In this document: piece by piece, positions 9,356-17,969 of the stretch
Position numbering within the stretch: position 1 is the first letter of the stretch
How the letters are laid out: every line of letters starts with the position of its first letter
Assembly (NCBI GenBank): GCA_027038965.1
Contig: JALWFG010000013.1
Location: 23,548-87,547, forward strand
Length of the DNA stretch: 64,000 nucleotides
Source of the DNA: Candidatus Desulfofervidaceae bacterium
GTDB taxonomy: Bacteria > Desulfobacterota > Desulfofervidia > Desulfofervidales > Desulfofervidaceae
Direction: 5' to 3'
Position numbers and translations under genes: made by a program
Notes under the pieces: model-generated
The model's database searches: none
What the model was told of the DNA's origin: nothing
The model's input: the letters and a program-made list of their open reading frames with translations, nothing else

Positions 9356-10357
9356 ATGCAACCATTTAGGGTCTTAAATGCACCTGAATTAATAGAAATT
9401 TCTGAAAAGGAAAGAGAGCTTTTTGCCCGCATTGGCCAAATCCTTAAGGCCCAAGTGGTAGAACAGCTTTCTGAAAAACGCTTTTTTCTCCGGTTTGGAG
9501 AAAAGCTCGTCATGGCAGAAGCGATGGTGCCCCTTGAAGCAGGAAAGGAAATCAAGGTAAGAGTTGAGGCCCTGAGACCGAAGATTACCTTAAAGCTTCT
9601 TCCCCTAAAGGCAAGAGCAGATGTGGGAAAACAAGGTATTTTAAATGCCATTGCCCAAAAACAAGATTTATCTTCATTGATAGAGCGAATGCTTAGCCTA
9701 AAGGAAGTTCCTGATTTGCAAAAAATCATTAAAGACATCATTGCCAATAAAGAAAAGTTGCAAAAAAAGGACTTCTGGCAGAATTTGGGAAAAGTGCTTT
9801 TGGGAAGGTCCGAAAAGGGCGAAGATGAATCTTCCTTACAAAGGATACTTACCTCCCTTTTCAATGAGGCAAGGGCTGAACACAAAAAAATCCTAGCCGA
9901 TTTTCTAAGTCAGTTTGAAATCATTAAGACCATAAATGCCCACCTGAAACAGGAAGAGATTTATTTACAAATTCCTTATATGGGTACTAATCAAGCCCAT
10001 AGTCATAATATAGAGATACTCATTAGTAAGGAAAAAAGAGAAAAAAACTTGGCCGGTTCTTTTAAAAGGGCCTATCTGTTCCAATTCCGAATGTGTTTGG
10101 AAGCACTGGGCAAAATAGAGGGGAAAATAAGGCTTCCTTCAGAAAATGAAATGTTTATCTATTTAAGTACGGAAAGAGAAGATACGGCCAAGTTTATCGA
10201 ATCTCAGGTATCTCTGTTAAAGAAAAATTTGGAGAAGTCTAAATTTATTTTAAGAGAATTTTTATGTCAGGCCCAACCAGATAACGAAAAATGGAGGCAA
10301 GATTTCTGTCTTTCTTTATTAAAACTTGGTAAAAATTTTCTTGATTTAAGGGCATAG
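9356..10357 (+). CDS. FliK-like (flagellar hook-length control type) C-terminal domain protein
   Basis: A 333-residue, charged, mostly helical protein. The C-terminal half (about 195-300), with its beta-rich segment EIYLQIPYM and the pattern LSTEREDTAKFIESQVSLLKK, resembles the FliK/hook-length-control C-terminal domain, which binds the FlhB switch. The N-terminal part is a small beta domain (LRFGEKLVMAEA) followed by a helical linker. The next gene, three bases away, encodes a lone FlhB C-terminal domain, which supports the assignment. No other flagellar genes are in the window. The similarity is weak, so the function is a family-level guess. Confidence 0.55.
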   Translation: MQPFRVLNAPELIEISEKERELFARIGQILKAQVVEQLSEKRFFLRFGEKLVMAEAMVPLEAGKEIKVRVEALRPKITLKLLPLKARADVGKQGILNAIAQKQDLSSLIERMLSLKEVPDLQKIIKDIIANKEKLQKKDFWQNLGKVLLGRSEKGEDESSLQRILTSLFNEARAEHKKILADFLSQFEIIKTINAHLKQEEIYLQIPYMGTNQAHSHNIEILISKEKREKNLAGSFKRAYLFQFRMCLEALGKIEGKIRLPSENEMFIYLSTEREDTAKFIESQVSLLKKNLEKSKFILREFLCQAQPDNEKWRQDFCLSLLKLGKNFLDLRA

Positions 10358-10360
10358 GAA

Positions 10361-10672
10361 ATGACTTCAAAGGATAAAAAGGCCGTGGCTCTGAGATATG
10401 AATACGGAAAGAATACGGCCCCTCAAGTCGTAGCCAAGGGAAGAGGGGCCTTGGGTCAAAAGATTATAGAAGTAGCCCAAAGACATGGAGTTTACATTTA
10501 TCATGACCCTGATTTGACGGAAGTCCTTTATAAATTGGACCTCTTAGACGAAATTCCGCCCCGCCTTTATCAAGCAGTGGCTGAGGTGCTGGCCTTTGTT
10601 TATGTAGTAGGTCGCAAATGGAAAGAAAACAAAAAAGAGGTTGTAAGCCGTAAGGAAAAGGATTATCTTTGA
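10361..10672 (+). CDS. Stand-alone FlhB C-terminal domain (export-switch-like, YlqH/FlhX type)
   Basis: A 103-residue protein homologous to the cytoplasmic domain of FlhB/YscU/EscU type III export switch proteins, without the membrane part. Visible family features are KAVALRYEYGKNTAP, then VVAKGRGALGQKI and the DPDLTEVLYKLDLLDEIPP stretch. The autocleavage tetrapeptide NPTH is absent because the sequence starts just past that point, so it mimics a pre-cleaved FlhB fragment. Such proteins can substitute for the FlhB C-terminal fragment in other bacteria. The pairing with the FliK-like gene suggests a role in flagellar substrate switching. Confidence 0.8.
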   Translation: MTSKDKKAVALRYEYGKNTAPQVVAKGRGALGQKIIEVAQRHGVYIYHDPDLTEVLYKLDLLDEIPPRLYQAVAEVLAFVYVVGRKWKENKKEVVSRKEKDYL

Positions 10673-10710
10673 TTGTGAGTGAAGAGTTATAATAAAGGGG
10701 AGGGGTGTAA

Positions 10711-10932
10711 ATGCCTCTACAACATCTAGCCAAATTTTTGATTTTTACAGGATTAATTATTGTTTTATTTGGTTTGATACTCCTTTTTGCCCATAAAATT
10801 CCTTATTTAGGAAGGCTGCCGGGGGATATTATTATTCAACGCAAAAATTTTACCTTCTATTTCCCCTTGGTGACTTGCCTTATTTTAAGTGTTGTTTTGA
10901 CGGTAATCCTAAATTTAATTTTGAGGAAGTAA
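10711..10932 (+). CDS. Two-helix membrane protein, DUF2905 family
   Basis: A 73-residue inner-membrane protein with two hydrophobic helices (about 8-28 and 48-69) separated by the conserved loop PYLGRLPGDI typical of DUF2905. Its function is unknown. It is preceded by GGGGAGGGG seven bases from the ATG. It lies between the FlhB-like gene and a peptidase gene whose start follows its stop by one base, so it is cotranscribed. Confidence 0.8.
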   Translation: MPLQHLAKFLIFTGLIIVLFGLILLFAHKIPYLGRLPGDIIIQRKNFTFYFPLVTCLILSVVLTVILNLILRK

Positions 10933-10933
10933 A

Positions 10934-12034
10934 ATGCGCCTTTTTCGTTTGCGGCAGTTAATGGAAAAAAGAGGGCTTGGTAGCCTTTTGGTTTCTCGCC
11001 CCTCTAATCGCCGCTATTTAAGCGGCTTTGAAGAAGATGACCCTCAAGAGGGGGAGACTTCAGGAATGCTTTTTATATCTTCTAGGCAGGCCATTTTGGC
11101 AACTGACCCCCGTTACGCTGAGTTGGCCAAAAAAGAGGCAAGAGGCTTTGAAATATTTGTGTATAAAGGGAACTTTTTTGAGCAAATTGTTCCTATTTTA
11201 CAGCGACTTCCGTCTCCATTGGGCTTTGAGGCCATGCATCTAAGCTATGGCCTATATGAAAGGTTAAAACAAACCATTATCAAAAATAGACTCCTACTCA
11301 ATCTCACTCCTACCGAATATCTGGTAGAAGAACTTCGTCAGGTCAAAGACCAAGAAGAGATTGGGCTTTTGAAAAAGGCCGTTTCTTTAACAGAAGATTT
11401 ATTTAATCATTTAAAGGCATATCTTAAGCCAGACCTGACTGAAAGACAAATTGCCTGGGAGATTGAAAGGTTTATTCGTCAGGATTTAAAGGCAGAGCTT
11501 TCCTTTTCTCCAATTGTAGCCAGTGGTCCTAATGCGGCCATACCCCATGCTGTGCCTACTGACAAGAGGATTCAGTCACACGAACCTATCATTATTGATT
11601 GTGGGGTAAGGTGGAAGGGATATTGTGCTGATATGACACGCACCTTTTTTATAGGCCAGCCTGATAGAAAATATCAAGAAATATACAATCTGGTCTTAGA
11701 AGCTCAACAAAAAGGCATGGAGACGGCTAGGGCAGGTGTTACGGCCTCTGAGGTGGATAATTCCGCCAGGGAGCTTTTAAAAAGTAAGGGCTATGGTGAG
11801 GCCTTTTTGCATGCCCTAGGGCATGGCGTAGGGCTTTTTGTGCATGAACCACCAAGCCTCTCGCCCAGAAGGCCTAGTCAAGTGCTTAAAGAAAATATGG
11901 TAGTTACCATAGAACCTGGCCTTTATTTATCAGGATGGGGTGGGGTAAGGATTGAAGATATGGTGTTGATTTCTAAGGATGGATGTGAACGTTTTAGCCA
12001 CTTACCTAGCCATCTTGAGTATTGGATTTTATGA
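10934..12034 (+). CDS. Xaa-Pro aminopeptidase/dipeptidase (M24 family)
   Basis: Cytoplasmic metallopeptidase that cleaves next to proline. The 366 residues comprise an N-terminal creatinase-like domain (1-130) and a pita-bread catalytic domain. The five dimetal ligands are D222, D233, H297, E327 and E341, in the contexts IIDCG, ADMTRT, LGHGVG, IEPGL and RIEDM. Whether it is an aminopeptidase (PepP) or dipeptidase (PepQ) is not decided by the motifs, but length and order fit PepQ/PepP-like enzymes common in this clade. The stop overlaps the start of the following epimerase gene (ATGA). Confidence 0.92.
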   Translation: MRLFRLRQLMEKRGLGSLLVSRPSNRRYLSGFEEDDPQEGETSGMLFISSRQAILATDPRYAELAKKEARGFEIFVYKGNFFEQIVPILQRLPSPLGFEAMHLSYGLYERLKQTIIKNRLLLNLTPTEYLVEELRQVKDQEEIGLLKKAVSLTEDLFNHLKAYLKPDLTERQIAWEIERFIRQDLKAELSFSPIVASGPNAAIPHAVPTDKRIQSHEPIIIDCGVRWKGYCADMTRTFFIGQPDRKYQEIYNLVLEAQQKGMETARAGVTASEVDNSARELLKSKGYGEAFLHALGHGVGLFVHEPPSLSPRRPSQVLKENMVVTIEPGLYLSGWGGVRIEDMVLISKDGCERFSHLPSHLEYWIL

Positions 12035-12915
12035 TTTTTATTACTGGTGGCACAGGTTTTGTGGGAAACCATGTTGTTTATGTCCTTGCCAGATGGGGCC
12101 ATCGGGTTTGCTGTTTGGTGCGTCCAGGTTCTGAAAAAAAATTGCGACAGAGGCGAGGAATAAAGATTGTTTATGGAGATGTCTTTTACTCCGACCTTGC
12201 CCAAAAGATGAAGGGTTGTCATACAGTTATTCACCTCATTGGGATTATTAGGGAATTCCCTGAAAGAGATATTACCTTTGAAAGACTCCACGTTGAGGCT
12301 ACAGCCAGGATAGTTCAGGCTGCCAAAAAGGCAGGTGTTAAACGCTTGTTATATATGAGTGCCTTGGGAACTCGTTCTCATGCCCGAACAAAGTACCATC
12401 AGACTAAATACAAAGCTGAAGAAATTGTTAGAAAGAGCGGCCTTAATTATACCATCTTTCGTCCCTCAGTAATTTACGGCCCAGGAGACCATTTTATAAG
12501 CCCTCTAGTAAACTTTATTAAAATTTCTCCCTTTGTACCCATTATTGGAAACGGCCAATACAAATGGCAGCCTGTCCATATTTCCACCGTTACCCTTGGT
12601 TTTGAGCTTGCTTTGCACCTATCTTCTTCGTTTAACCAAACATTTGAAGTAGGTGGTCCTGAGGTATTGACTTATAACCAAATTGTGGATAACATAGCAC
12701 GGCATTTAGGAAAGAGGCGACTTAAGGTGTATATTCCGTTAAAATTGACTAAAATTGTTACCAGAAGGGCTCAATGTTTCCCTTTGTATCCCTTGACTGA
12801 AGAAATGGTCATGATGTTGTTAGAGGATAATATAGTCCAAAAGCCAGATTTTTATGAAGTATTTCCATTAAAATCTATAAGCCTTTCTCAAGGAATAGGA
12901 GCTCTAAGATGGTAG
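12031..12915 (+). CDS. NAD(P)-binding epimerase-like protein (complex I NDUFA9-type atypical SDR)
   Basis: A 294-residue Rossmann protein with dinucleotide motif GGTGFVG at 6-12 and the pattern [10 protein letters not shown] carrying the SDR Tyr-x3-Lys-like residues. The flow of motifs ([28 protein letters not shown]) matches the NDUFA9/atypical SDR group rather than nucleotide-sugar epimerases. A TTG nine bases upstream is in frame, but the ATG at 12031 that overlaps the peptidase stop is the natural start. In bacteria this group is of unknown substrate. The stop overlaps purC by seven bases. Confidence 0.85.
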   Translation: MIFITGGTGFVGNHVVYVLARWGHRVCCLVRPGSEKKLRQRRGIKIVYGDVFYSDLAQKMKGCHTVIHLIGIIREFPERDITFERLHVEATARIVQAAKKAGVKRLLYMSALGTRSHARTKYHQTKYKAEEIVRKSGLNYTIFRPSVIYGPGDHFISPLVNFIKISPFVPIIGNGQYKWQPVHISTVTLGFELALHLSSSFNQTFEVGGPEVLTYNQIVDNIARHLGKRRLKVYIPLKLTKIVTRRAQCFPLYPLTEEMVMMLLEDNIVQKPDFYEVFPLKSISLSQGIGALRW

Positions 12916-13784
12916 TCTATGAAACCAACTTCCCTTTTGGCAAGAAATATCATGGTAAGGTAAGGGATCTCTATGTGCTAAATGGGCATTTGCTTATGGT
13001 AGCTACAGATCGCATTTCTGCCTTTGATGTAGTCATGCCCAATCCTATTCCTGACAAAGGGTATGTTCTCACTCAGATCTCATTATATTGGTTTAAGTTG
13101 AAAGAAGATATTGTGCCCAATCATCTCATTACAGCCGAGCCAACTGAATATCCCCCTGTATGTCAAAGCTATGCTCACATCTTGGAAGGCCGAAGCATGC
13201 TTGTAAAGAAGGTCCAGCCTTTGCCAGTAGAATGCATTGTGAGGGGCTATATTACTGGATCAGCCTGGAAGGAATACCGGCAGAGTGGCAAGGTTTGTGG
13301 GATTGAGTTGCCCCAAGGTCTTCAGCAAGCTGAGAAGCTTCCAGAGCCCATTTTTACCCCCTCTACCAAAGCCAAAGAGGGGCACGATCAAAATATCACC
13401 TTCGAAGAAATGGTTTCCATTTTGCAAAACAAAAAACTGGCCGAGGAAATTAAGGAAATTAGTTTGGCGATCTATAAACAAGCCGAACAAATTGCCTATA
13501 AAAAAGGCATTATTATCGCCGATACCAAACTGGAGTTTGGATTAGATAAAGATGGGAAATTGATCCTCATTGATGAATTATTGACTCCTGATTCTTCACG
13601 CTTTTGGCCTCTAGATGAATACAAGCCAGGTGGTTCTCAGGTGAGTTTTGATAAACAATATCTGAGGGACTACCTAGAAGGCATAGGTTGGGATAAGAAA
13701 CCTCCTGCACCCAGCCTCCCTCAAGAAGTGATTAATAAAACAAGACAAAAGTATTTTGAGGCCTTGAACAGACTGGTAGGATGA
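12909..13784 (+). CDS. purC: Phosphoribosylaminoimidazole-succinocarboxamide synthase
   Basis: ATP-dependent joining of aspartate to CAIR in purine synthesis. The 291-residue protein has the PurC order: GKVRDLY near 16-22, [11 protein letters not shown] near 35-45, [14 protein letters not shown], the GHDQNIT segment, [10 protein letters not shown] and the DSSRFWP motif. The length fits the yeast-like long form with a C-terminal extension ([12 protein letters not shown]). It overlaps the genes on both sides (ATGA with the downstream gene). Confidence 0.96.
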   Translation: MVVYETNFPFGKKYHGKVRDLYVLNGHLLMVATDRISAFDVVMPNPIPDKGYVLTQISLYWFKLKEDIVPNHLITAEPTEYPPVCQSYAHILEGRSMLVKKVQPLPVECIVRGYITGSAWKEYRQSGKVCGIELPQGLQQAEKLPEPIFTPSTKAKEGHDQNITFEEMVSILQNKKLAEEIKEISLAIYKQAEQIAYKKGIIIADTKLEFGLDKDGKLILIDELLTPDSSRFWPLDEYKPGGSQVSFDKQYLRDYLEGIGWDKKPPAPSLPQEVINKTRQKYFEALNRLVG

Positions 13785-14284
13785 AGCAGATTATTGGTAT
13801 CATTGGAGCTGGTAGCTGTGACGAGGCCACCTATCAAATGGCCGTTTCTGTAGGCAGACAGATTGCTTCCAGGGGCTATGTGCTTATCTGTGGTGGTTTA
13901 GGGGGTGTTATGGAAGGAGCAGCCCGAGGGGCCAAAGAGGCAGGGGGAACGACAGTAGGTATCCTTCCGGGTTTTAGTCCTCAGGATGCCAATCCCTTTA
14001 TCGATATTCCTATTGTAACAGGCATTGGACATGCAAGGAATGTAATTATCGTGCGCACTGCGGCTGTTTTAATTGCCATTTCCGGAAGTTATGGTACTCT
14101 TTCAGAAATTGCTGTGGCCCTAAAACTCAAGAAACCGATCGTGGGGCTTAAAACATGGCCAGGATTTGAAGAAATTCATTATGTCTCTACACCTGAAGAG
14201 GCTGTAGCCAAGGCAGTTTCACTTATTCCTAATTGTATCCCCCATCCCCCTTATGGCAATCACGGCGGTGGATATTGCCCCTAA
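13781..14284 (+). CDS. Rossmann-fold nucleotide-binding protein of the LOG/SLOG superfamily (TIGR00725-like)
   Basis: A 167-residue protein related to lysine-decarboxylase-like (LOG) phosphoribohydrolases. The N-terminus [11 protein letters not shown] and the glycine-rich segment [15 protein letters not shown] are clear. The phosphoribohydrolase PGGxGT loop is replaced by SGSYGTLSE, as in the TIGR00725 branch, so true cytokinin-type nucleotide hydrolysis is uncertain. SLOG members bind nucleotides or nucleotide-derived signals. It ends a run of overlapping genes that begins at the M24 peptidase. Confidence 0.8.
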   Translation: MKQIIGIIGAGSCDEATYQMAVSVGRQIASRGYVLICGGLGGVMEGAARGAKEAGGTTVGILPGFSPQDANPFIDIPIVTGIGHARNVIIVRTAAVLIAISGSYGTLSEIAVALKLKKPIVGLKTWPGFEEIHYVSTPEEAVAKAVSLIPNCIPHPPYGNHGGGYCP

Positions 14285-14327
14285 ATAGTCCTACCTGAAA
14301 AACACTGTTCTGGCCAAAACCCTAGTC

Positions 14328-14356
14328 TTGTCAACTTAATAACAATATGTTAGTCT
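14328..14356 (+). promoter_or_regulatory. Sigma-70-type promoter of tRNA-Pro
   Basis: -35 TTGTCA (14328-14333), a 17-base spacer, -10 TAGTCT (14351-14356), eleven bases ahead of the tRNA. Confidence 0.6.
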
Positions 14357-14366
14357 TAAACCTGTG

Positions 14367-14444
<78 letters not shown>

Positions 14445-14461
14445 TCACAAGGAAAAAAGTT

Positions 14462-14499
14462 AAGGCCGATTAGGAAAGCTAGCCTGGTCGGCCTTTTTT
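14462..14499 (+). terminator. Intrinsic terminator after tRNA-Pro
   Basis: Stem AAGGCCGA (14462-14469) with TCGGCCTT (14488-14495), followed by a T run. It lies 17 bases after the tRNA. The layout (AAGG..C stem, GGAAG-containing loop, GGCCTTTTT end) resembles the terminator after tRNA-Ala(GGC). Confidence 0.8.
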
Positions 14500-14702
14500 G
14501 TTTGTCCTAATATTTTGAATCTGGCTAGGCTGGTTATTAATGTCACTGTTTTTTAAATCTAGGTATTTTAAAAGCGGACTATCTCTTGAGGTTTTCCCAA
14601 GCGGATAGTGGCCGTTGTCTTGGTGAATAGCCCATCATTTTGTATATTTGACAGATAGGGAAATATCCTTTAAATACGGATAAAACCCATGGAGGTGATG
14701 TA

Positions 14703-15170
14703 ATGCAGTTAACAGGATTGGAAAAAAGGATTATTCACGAACTTCAAAAGGATTTACCAGTAGAAAAAAGTCCCTTTGCCACCATTGCTGCCAAATTAGG
14801 AATCAGAGAAGAAGAGTTAATCACCCATATCAAGCGTTTTGTGGATGCTGGTATTATTCGCCGGTTTGGGGCCACTATTTATCATCATCGCTCTGGTTTC
14901 GAAGCCAATGTAATGGTTGCCTGGAAGGTGCCTGAAAATAAATTAGATGAGATAGGGGGAAAAATGGCCAATTTTAGCGAAGTAACACATTGTTATGCCA
15001 GAATTACCTATCCGAATTGGCCATATAATCTTTACACAATGATTCATGGAAGAAACAAGGAAGAGTGTCTGGAAGTTGTGCGTAGGATTTCTGAGGCTAC
15101 AGGAATAAAGATTTATAGACTCCTCTTTACAGAAAACACCTTTAAACGAACAAGCCCGGAGTATTTTTAA
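14703..15170 (+). CDS. ahbB: Siroheme decarboxylase subunit, Lrp/AsnC-like (AhbB-type)
   Basis: AhbA and AhbB form the heterodimer that decarboxylates siroheme to didecarboxysiroheme in the alternative heme pathway of sulfate reducers and archaea. The 155 residues contain an N-terminal winged helix (about 1-60; IAAKLGIREEELITHIKRF) and an AsnC-like ligand domain. Segments such as IIRRFGATIYHHRSGF and YPNWPYNLYTMIHG are characteristic of the AhbA/B branch rather than amino-acid regulators; the C-terminal TSPEYF suggests AhbB. No AhbA partner is adjacent, which is unusual. The alternative reading is a true Lrp-type regulator, less likely. RBS GGAGGTG precedes the ATG. Confidence 0.78.
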   Translation: MQLTGLEKRIIHELQKDLPVEKSPFATIAAKLGIREEELITHIKRFVDAGIIRRFGATIYHHRSGFEANVMVAWKVPENKLDEIGGKMANFSEVTHCYARITYPNWPYNLYTMIHGRNKEECLEVVRRISEATGIKIYRLLFTENTFKRTSPEYF

Positions 15171-15172
15171 TC

Positions 15173-15766
15173 ATGTCTTCCAATGAGCATATCTATATTG
15201 GGTTAGTCCATTACCCAGTCTATAATAAACGGAAGGAAGTGATTATTTCGGCGGTGGCTACCGTTAACTTGCACGACCTATCCCGTTTGGCAAAGACGTA
15301 TGAATTAGGGGGGGTTTTTGTCATTAATCCCCTTGAGGATCAACATGAGTTAATCCATCGATTTCTTGATCACTGGCTTAAGGGTTATGGTGGGATATAT
15401 AATCCCAAGAGAATTCCAGCCTTGAGCCTAATTCAGTGTGTTTATAGTTTAGAGGAGGCCACTTGCTTAATAGAAAAAAGGTGGAAACGAAGGCCTAAAC
15501 TGATAGTTACTTCAGCCAAGCAAGTTGGTGAGGGTATTGATTATAAAAATGCCAGGAAGATATTGAAGTTAAAAGAAAATCCCTATATAATTTTATTTGG
15601 AACGGCTTGGGGATTAACTGAGGACTTGATTTCTCAAGCAAATTATGTTTTAAAACCTATTTACGGGGCGGGAGATTATAACCATCTTTCTGTCAGGGCT
15701 GCTGCCGCTATTATCTTAGACAGACTTTTAGGAGGAGAAGGAGATGCAGCGCATTCAAATGATTGA
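15173..15766 (+). CDS. SPOUT-class SAM-dependent RNA methyltransferase
   Basis: A 197-residue protein of the small SPOUT methyltransferase family (TM1570-like) often found between trmD and rplS. Visible elements are the N-terminal [15 protein letters not shown], the family motif [14 protein letters not shown], and the knot region [14 protein letters not shown] followed by [18 protein letters not shown]. It precedes rplS with a 23-base overlap, the same order seen in other Desulfobacterota, although trmD itself is not in the window. The target RNA is not known. Confidence 0.85.
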   Translation: MSSNEHIYIGLVHYPVYNKRKEVIISAVATVNLHDLSRLAKTYELGGVFVINPLEDQHELIHRFLDHWLKGYGGIYNPKRIPALSLIQCVYSLEEATCLIEKRWKRRPKLIVTSAKQVGEGIDYKNARKILKLKENPYIILFGTAWGLTEDLISQANYVLKPIYGAGDYNHLSVRAAAAIILDRLLGGEGDAAHSND

Positions 15767-16088
15767 GAAAGAACACATGCGCATGGATTTACCTGAAATT
15801 AAACCAGGTTATACCGTTAAGGTCCATCAGCGTATTTCTGAAGAGGGGAAAGAGCGGATTCAGGTATTCCAAGGTGTTGTTATTAAGGTGAGAGGGTCTG
15901 GTACAAACGCTACTTTCACTGTAAGAAAGATTTCTTATGGCGTAGGCGTAGAAAAGATTTTTCCATTTTGTGCTCCTACTATAGAGAAAGTTGAAGTGGT
16001 CTCTAAGGCTAGGGTAAGAAGGGCCAAACTCTACTACTTGAGGCAATTAAGAGGTAAGGCTGCTAGGTTAAAGGAAATTAGAAGATAG
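15744..16088 (+). CDS. rplS: 50S ribosomal protein L19
   Basis: Large-subunit protein at the 30S interface, 114 residues. It shows the family motifs [20 protein letters not shown], then [28 protein letters not shown] and the basic tail RRAKLYYLR. The start overlaps the preceding methyltransferase and is placed by the strong AGGAGGAGAAGGAG directly upstream. rnhB follows after seven bases. Confidence 0.97.
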   Translation: MQRIQMIEKEHMRMDLPEIKPGYTVKVHQRISEEGKERIQVFQGVVIKVRGSGTNATFTVRKISYGVGVEKIFPFCAPTIEKVEVVSKARVRRAKLYYLRQLRGKAARLKEIRR

Positions 16089-16095
16089 TCAGCCT

Positions 16096-16701
16096 ATGTT
16101 ACCTAACGATGAGTATGAACAGGGACTGTGGCATAAAGGATATCGTTATATAGCGGGCCTAGACGAAGCAGGACGTGGTTGTTTAGCAGGGCCCGTTGTT
16201 GCTGCAGCAGTAATATTAGATCCTAAATTGAGATTAACGGGGCTTAACGATTCAAAAAAGCTAACTCCGCACAAAAGGGAGGAGCTTTTTTTAGAGATTC
16301 AAAAAGCAGCCTTAGGGATAGGGATTGCTTTGGTAATGCCTGAAGAAATTGATCAGGTGAATATTTTAAATGCCTCTCTTAAGGCCATGGCCCAGGCGGT
16401 AGAAAGGTTGCCCTTAAAACCAGATTGTCTTTTGGTTGACGGGCCATATCCAATTAAGGGAGTTTCTGTTCCTCAACTGTGTCTTAAGCATGGTGACAGT
16501 CTAAGTGTTTCTATTGCGGCTGCTTCTATTATTGCTAAGGTTTGTCGTGACCAAATCATGAGCACCTATCATCATTTCTTTCCTGCTTACAACTTTAGAA
16601 AAAATAAAGGATATCCTACCGCAGAACATAAAAGGGCTATTGTTCAACACGGCCCTTGCTATTTGCATCGCTATAGCTTTAGGTTGCCCCGTTATGATTG
16701 A
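16096..16701 (+). CDS. rnhB: Ribonuclease HII
   Basis: Cleaves RNA at ribonucleotides embedded in DNA duplexes. The 201 residues include the catalytic motif GLDEAGRGCLAGPVV with D23 and E24, the DSKKLT motif near 52-57, and D115 in LLVDGP. The last conserved segment, AAASIIAKVCRD, holds the remaining acidic ligand. It sits in the usual rplS-rnhB arrangement; the next gene overlaps its end by eight bases. Confidence 0.95.
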   Translation: MLPNDEYEQGLWHKGYRYIAGLDEAGRGCLAGPVVAAAVILDPKLRLTGLNDSKKLTPHKREELFLEIQKAALGIGIALVMPEEIDQVNILNASLKAMAQAVERLPLKPDCLLVDGPYPIKGVSVPQLCLKHGDSLSVSIAAASIIAKVCRDQIMSTYHHFFPAYNFRKNKGYPTAEHKRAIVQHGPCYLHRYSFRLPRYD

Positions 16702-17035
16702 AGGATATCAGTTTGGACAAATAAAGATTGCAGGCCAGATATATACCAGCGATGTTATTATCAAGGCTGGAGAAATAATTTCTGGCTGGTGGCGTAAGGA
16801 AGGGCACAAGTGTTATTGGGAAGACATTACACCCTATCTCAGTTCGGAAATAAAATGCGTGATCCTTGGGACAGGGGCTTATGGGTTAATGAGACCTGAC
16901 TCCTCTTTAATTGCTAAATTGAGGGAAAGGGGAATAGAAATAATCATTCAACCAACAAAAGAGGCTGTTAAGAGTTTTAATGAGAGGGTTTCTGAAGTTA
17001 AGTCTATTTTAGCTGGATTCCATCTCACTTGTTGA
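16694..17035 (+). CDS. MTH938/NDUFAF3 (DUF498) domain protein
   Basis: A 113-residue protein of the MTH938 family, related to complex I assembly factor NDUFAF3; its biochemical role is unknown. I see the family core VIILGTGA-like sequence (CVILGTGAYGL) and IEIIIQPTKEAVKSFN near the C-terminus. The start is the ATG at 16694, overlapping the rnhB stop; an earlier in-frame start at 16640 would lie deep inside rnhB. In many bacteria the gene follows yraN or rnhB. Confidence 0.8.
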   Translation: MIEGYQFGQIKIAGQIYTSDVIIKAGEIISGWWRKEGHKCYWEDITPYLSSEIKCVILGTGAYGLMRPDSSLIAKLRERGIEIIIQPTKEAVKSFNERVSEVKSILAGFHLTC

Positions 17036-17085
17036 AATTATGGCAGGGTCAGGTCTTTATAACATTTGGCCGTCCTTAGTCCCTG

Positions 17086-17228
17086 GTGCTTAGTTTTAAG
17101 TTTCAAGTTTTAAGTTGTTAGGAAGGTTTTTTCTTCTACAACCTTTCTTACTTCTTCATTCATTATCAACCATTAACCAATTAAGGTGCGGGGGACCTTT
17201 GGAGAAAAAAAGCGGATTTTGGGTTTAT
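17086..17228 (+). repeat. Intergenic repeat, copy A (about 143 bp)
   Basis: This stretch is related to 34758-34900 by direct comparison. Both begin GTGCTTAGT, share CTACAACCT and CTTACTTC, contain the identical block ACCAATTAAGGTGCGGG and continue with TTTGGAGAAAAA and a GTGGA/GCGGA-type segment. No open frame is present. It sits just upstream of a tRNA-Ala promoter; the second copy also lies near a tRNA. The nature of the element is unknown. Confidence 0.7.
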
Positions 17229-17236
17229 GGCAAGTC

Positions 17237-17265
17237 TTTACAAAATAGTCACTCCATTGTAGAAT
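17237..17265 (+). promoter_or_regulatory. Sigma-70-type promoter of tRNA-Ala(CGC)
   Basis: -35 TTTACA (17237-17242), a 17-base spacer, -10 TAGAAT (17260-17265), 17 bases before the tRNA. Confidence 0.65.
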
Positions 17266-17281
17266 CAGACACACTCGGCGT

Positions 17282-17357
17282 GGGGATGTAGCTCAGTTGG
17301 GAGAGCGCCTGCTTCGCATGCAGGAGGTCAGGGGTTCAATTCCCCTCATCTCCACCA
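17282..17357 (+). tRNA. tRNA-Ala(CGC), CCA encoded
   Basis: A 76-base cloverleaf: acceptor GGGGATG/CATCTCC (with a G-T pair), discriminator A, genomic CCA. Anticodon stem CCTGC/GCAGG and loop TTCGCAT give CGC. The T arm is AGGGGTTCAATTCCCCT. It is followed 22 bases later by hisB. Confidence 0.94.
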
Positions 17358-17379
17358 TTTTTTATTTCAAGGGCTTGAT

Positions 17380-17967
17380 ATGCGACAAGCAAAGATACAA
17401 AGACAAACAGGAGAGACCGATATCACTTTAGCTATTAATTTAGATGGCAAGGGGAGGGCTTCTTTAAAAACCGGTGTGCCTTTTTTAGAACATATGCTTA
17501 ACCTTTTTGCAGTTCATGGTCTCTTTGATTTAGAAATAGATGCCAAAGGAGACTTAGAAATAGATGCCCATCATACAACTGAGGATATAGGGATCTCTTT
17601 AGGGCAAGCCCTGAAAGAGGCTTTGGGTGAAAAGAGGGGAATTCATCGTTATGGCCAAGCCGCAGTCCCTATGGATGATGCCCTAGCTGAGGTTTTTGTC
17701 GATCTTTCAGGAAGGCCATTTTTCTGTTACCAAGGGCCTATCTTGACTGGGAAAGTAGGAACATTTGACTTGGAGCTGATTAAAGAGTTTTTGAGGGCTA
17801 TGGCAAACGAAACGAAAATGAATTTGCATGTGTGCCTGCGGTATGGAGAAAACAAGCATCACTGCGCTGAGGCTATATTTAAGGCCCTAGGGCGGGCATT
17901 ACGTCAGGCAGTTAGTTTAGACCCCCGCCGTACTCACAATGTCCCTTCATCTAAAGGAGTTTTGTAA
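17380..17967 (+). CDS. hisB: Imidazoleglycerol-phosphate dehydratase
   Basis: Mn-dependent dehydration of IGP in histidine synthesis. The monofunctional 195-residue form lacks the histidinol-phosphatase half. Metal-binding motifs are present: the EHMLNLFAVHG segment, HHTTEDIGI near 67-75 and the distal HHCAEAIFKALGRAL. It is followed by hisA with a two-base gap. The ATG has only a weak AAGGG upstream, and it starts soon after tRNA-Ala, so it may be read from the tRNA promoter. Confidence 0.96.
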   Translation: MRQAKIQRQTGETDITLAINLDGKGRASLKTGVPFLEHMLNLFAVHGLFDLEIDAKGDLEIDAHHTTEDIGISLGQALKEALGEKRGIHRYGQAAVPMDDALAEVFVDLSGRPFFCYQGPILTGKVGTFDLELIKEFLRAMANETKMNLHVCLRYGENKHHCAEAIFKALGRALRQAVSLDPRRTHNVPSSKGVL

Positions 17968-17969
17968 AA

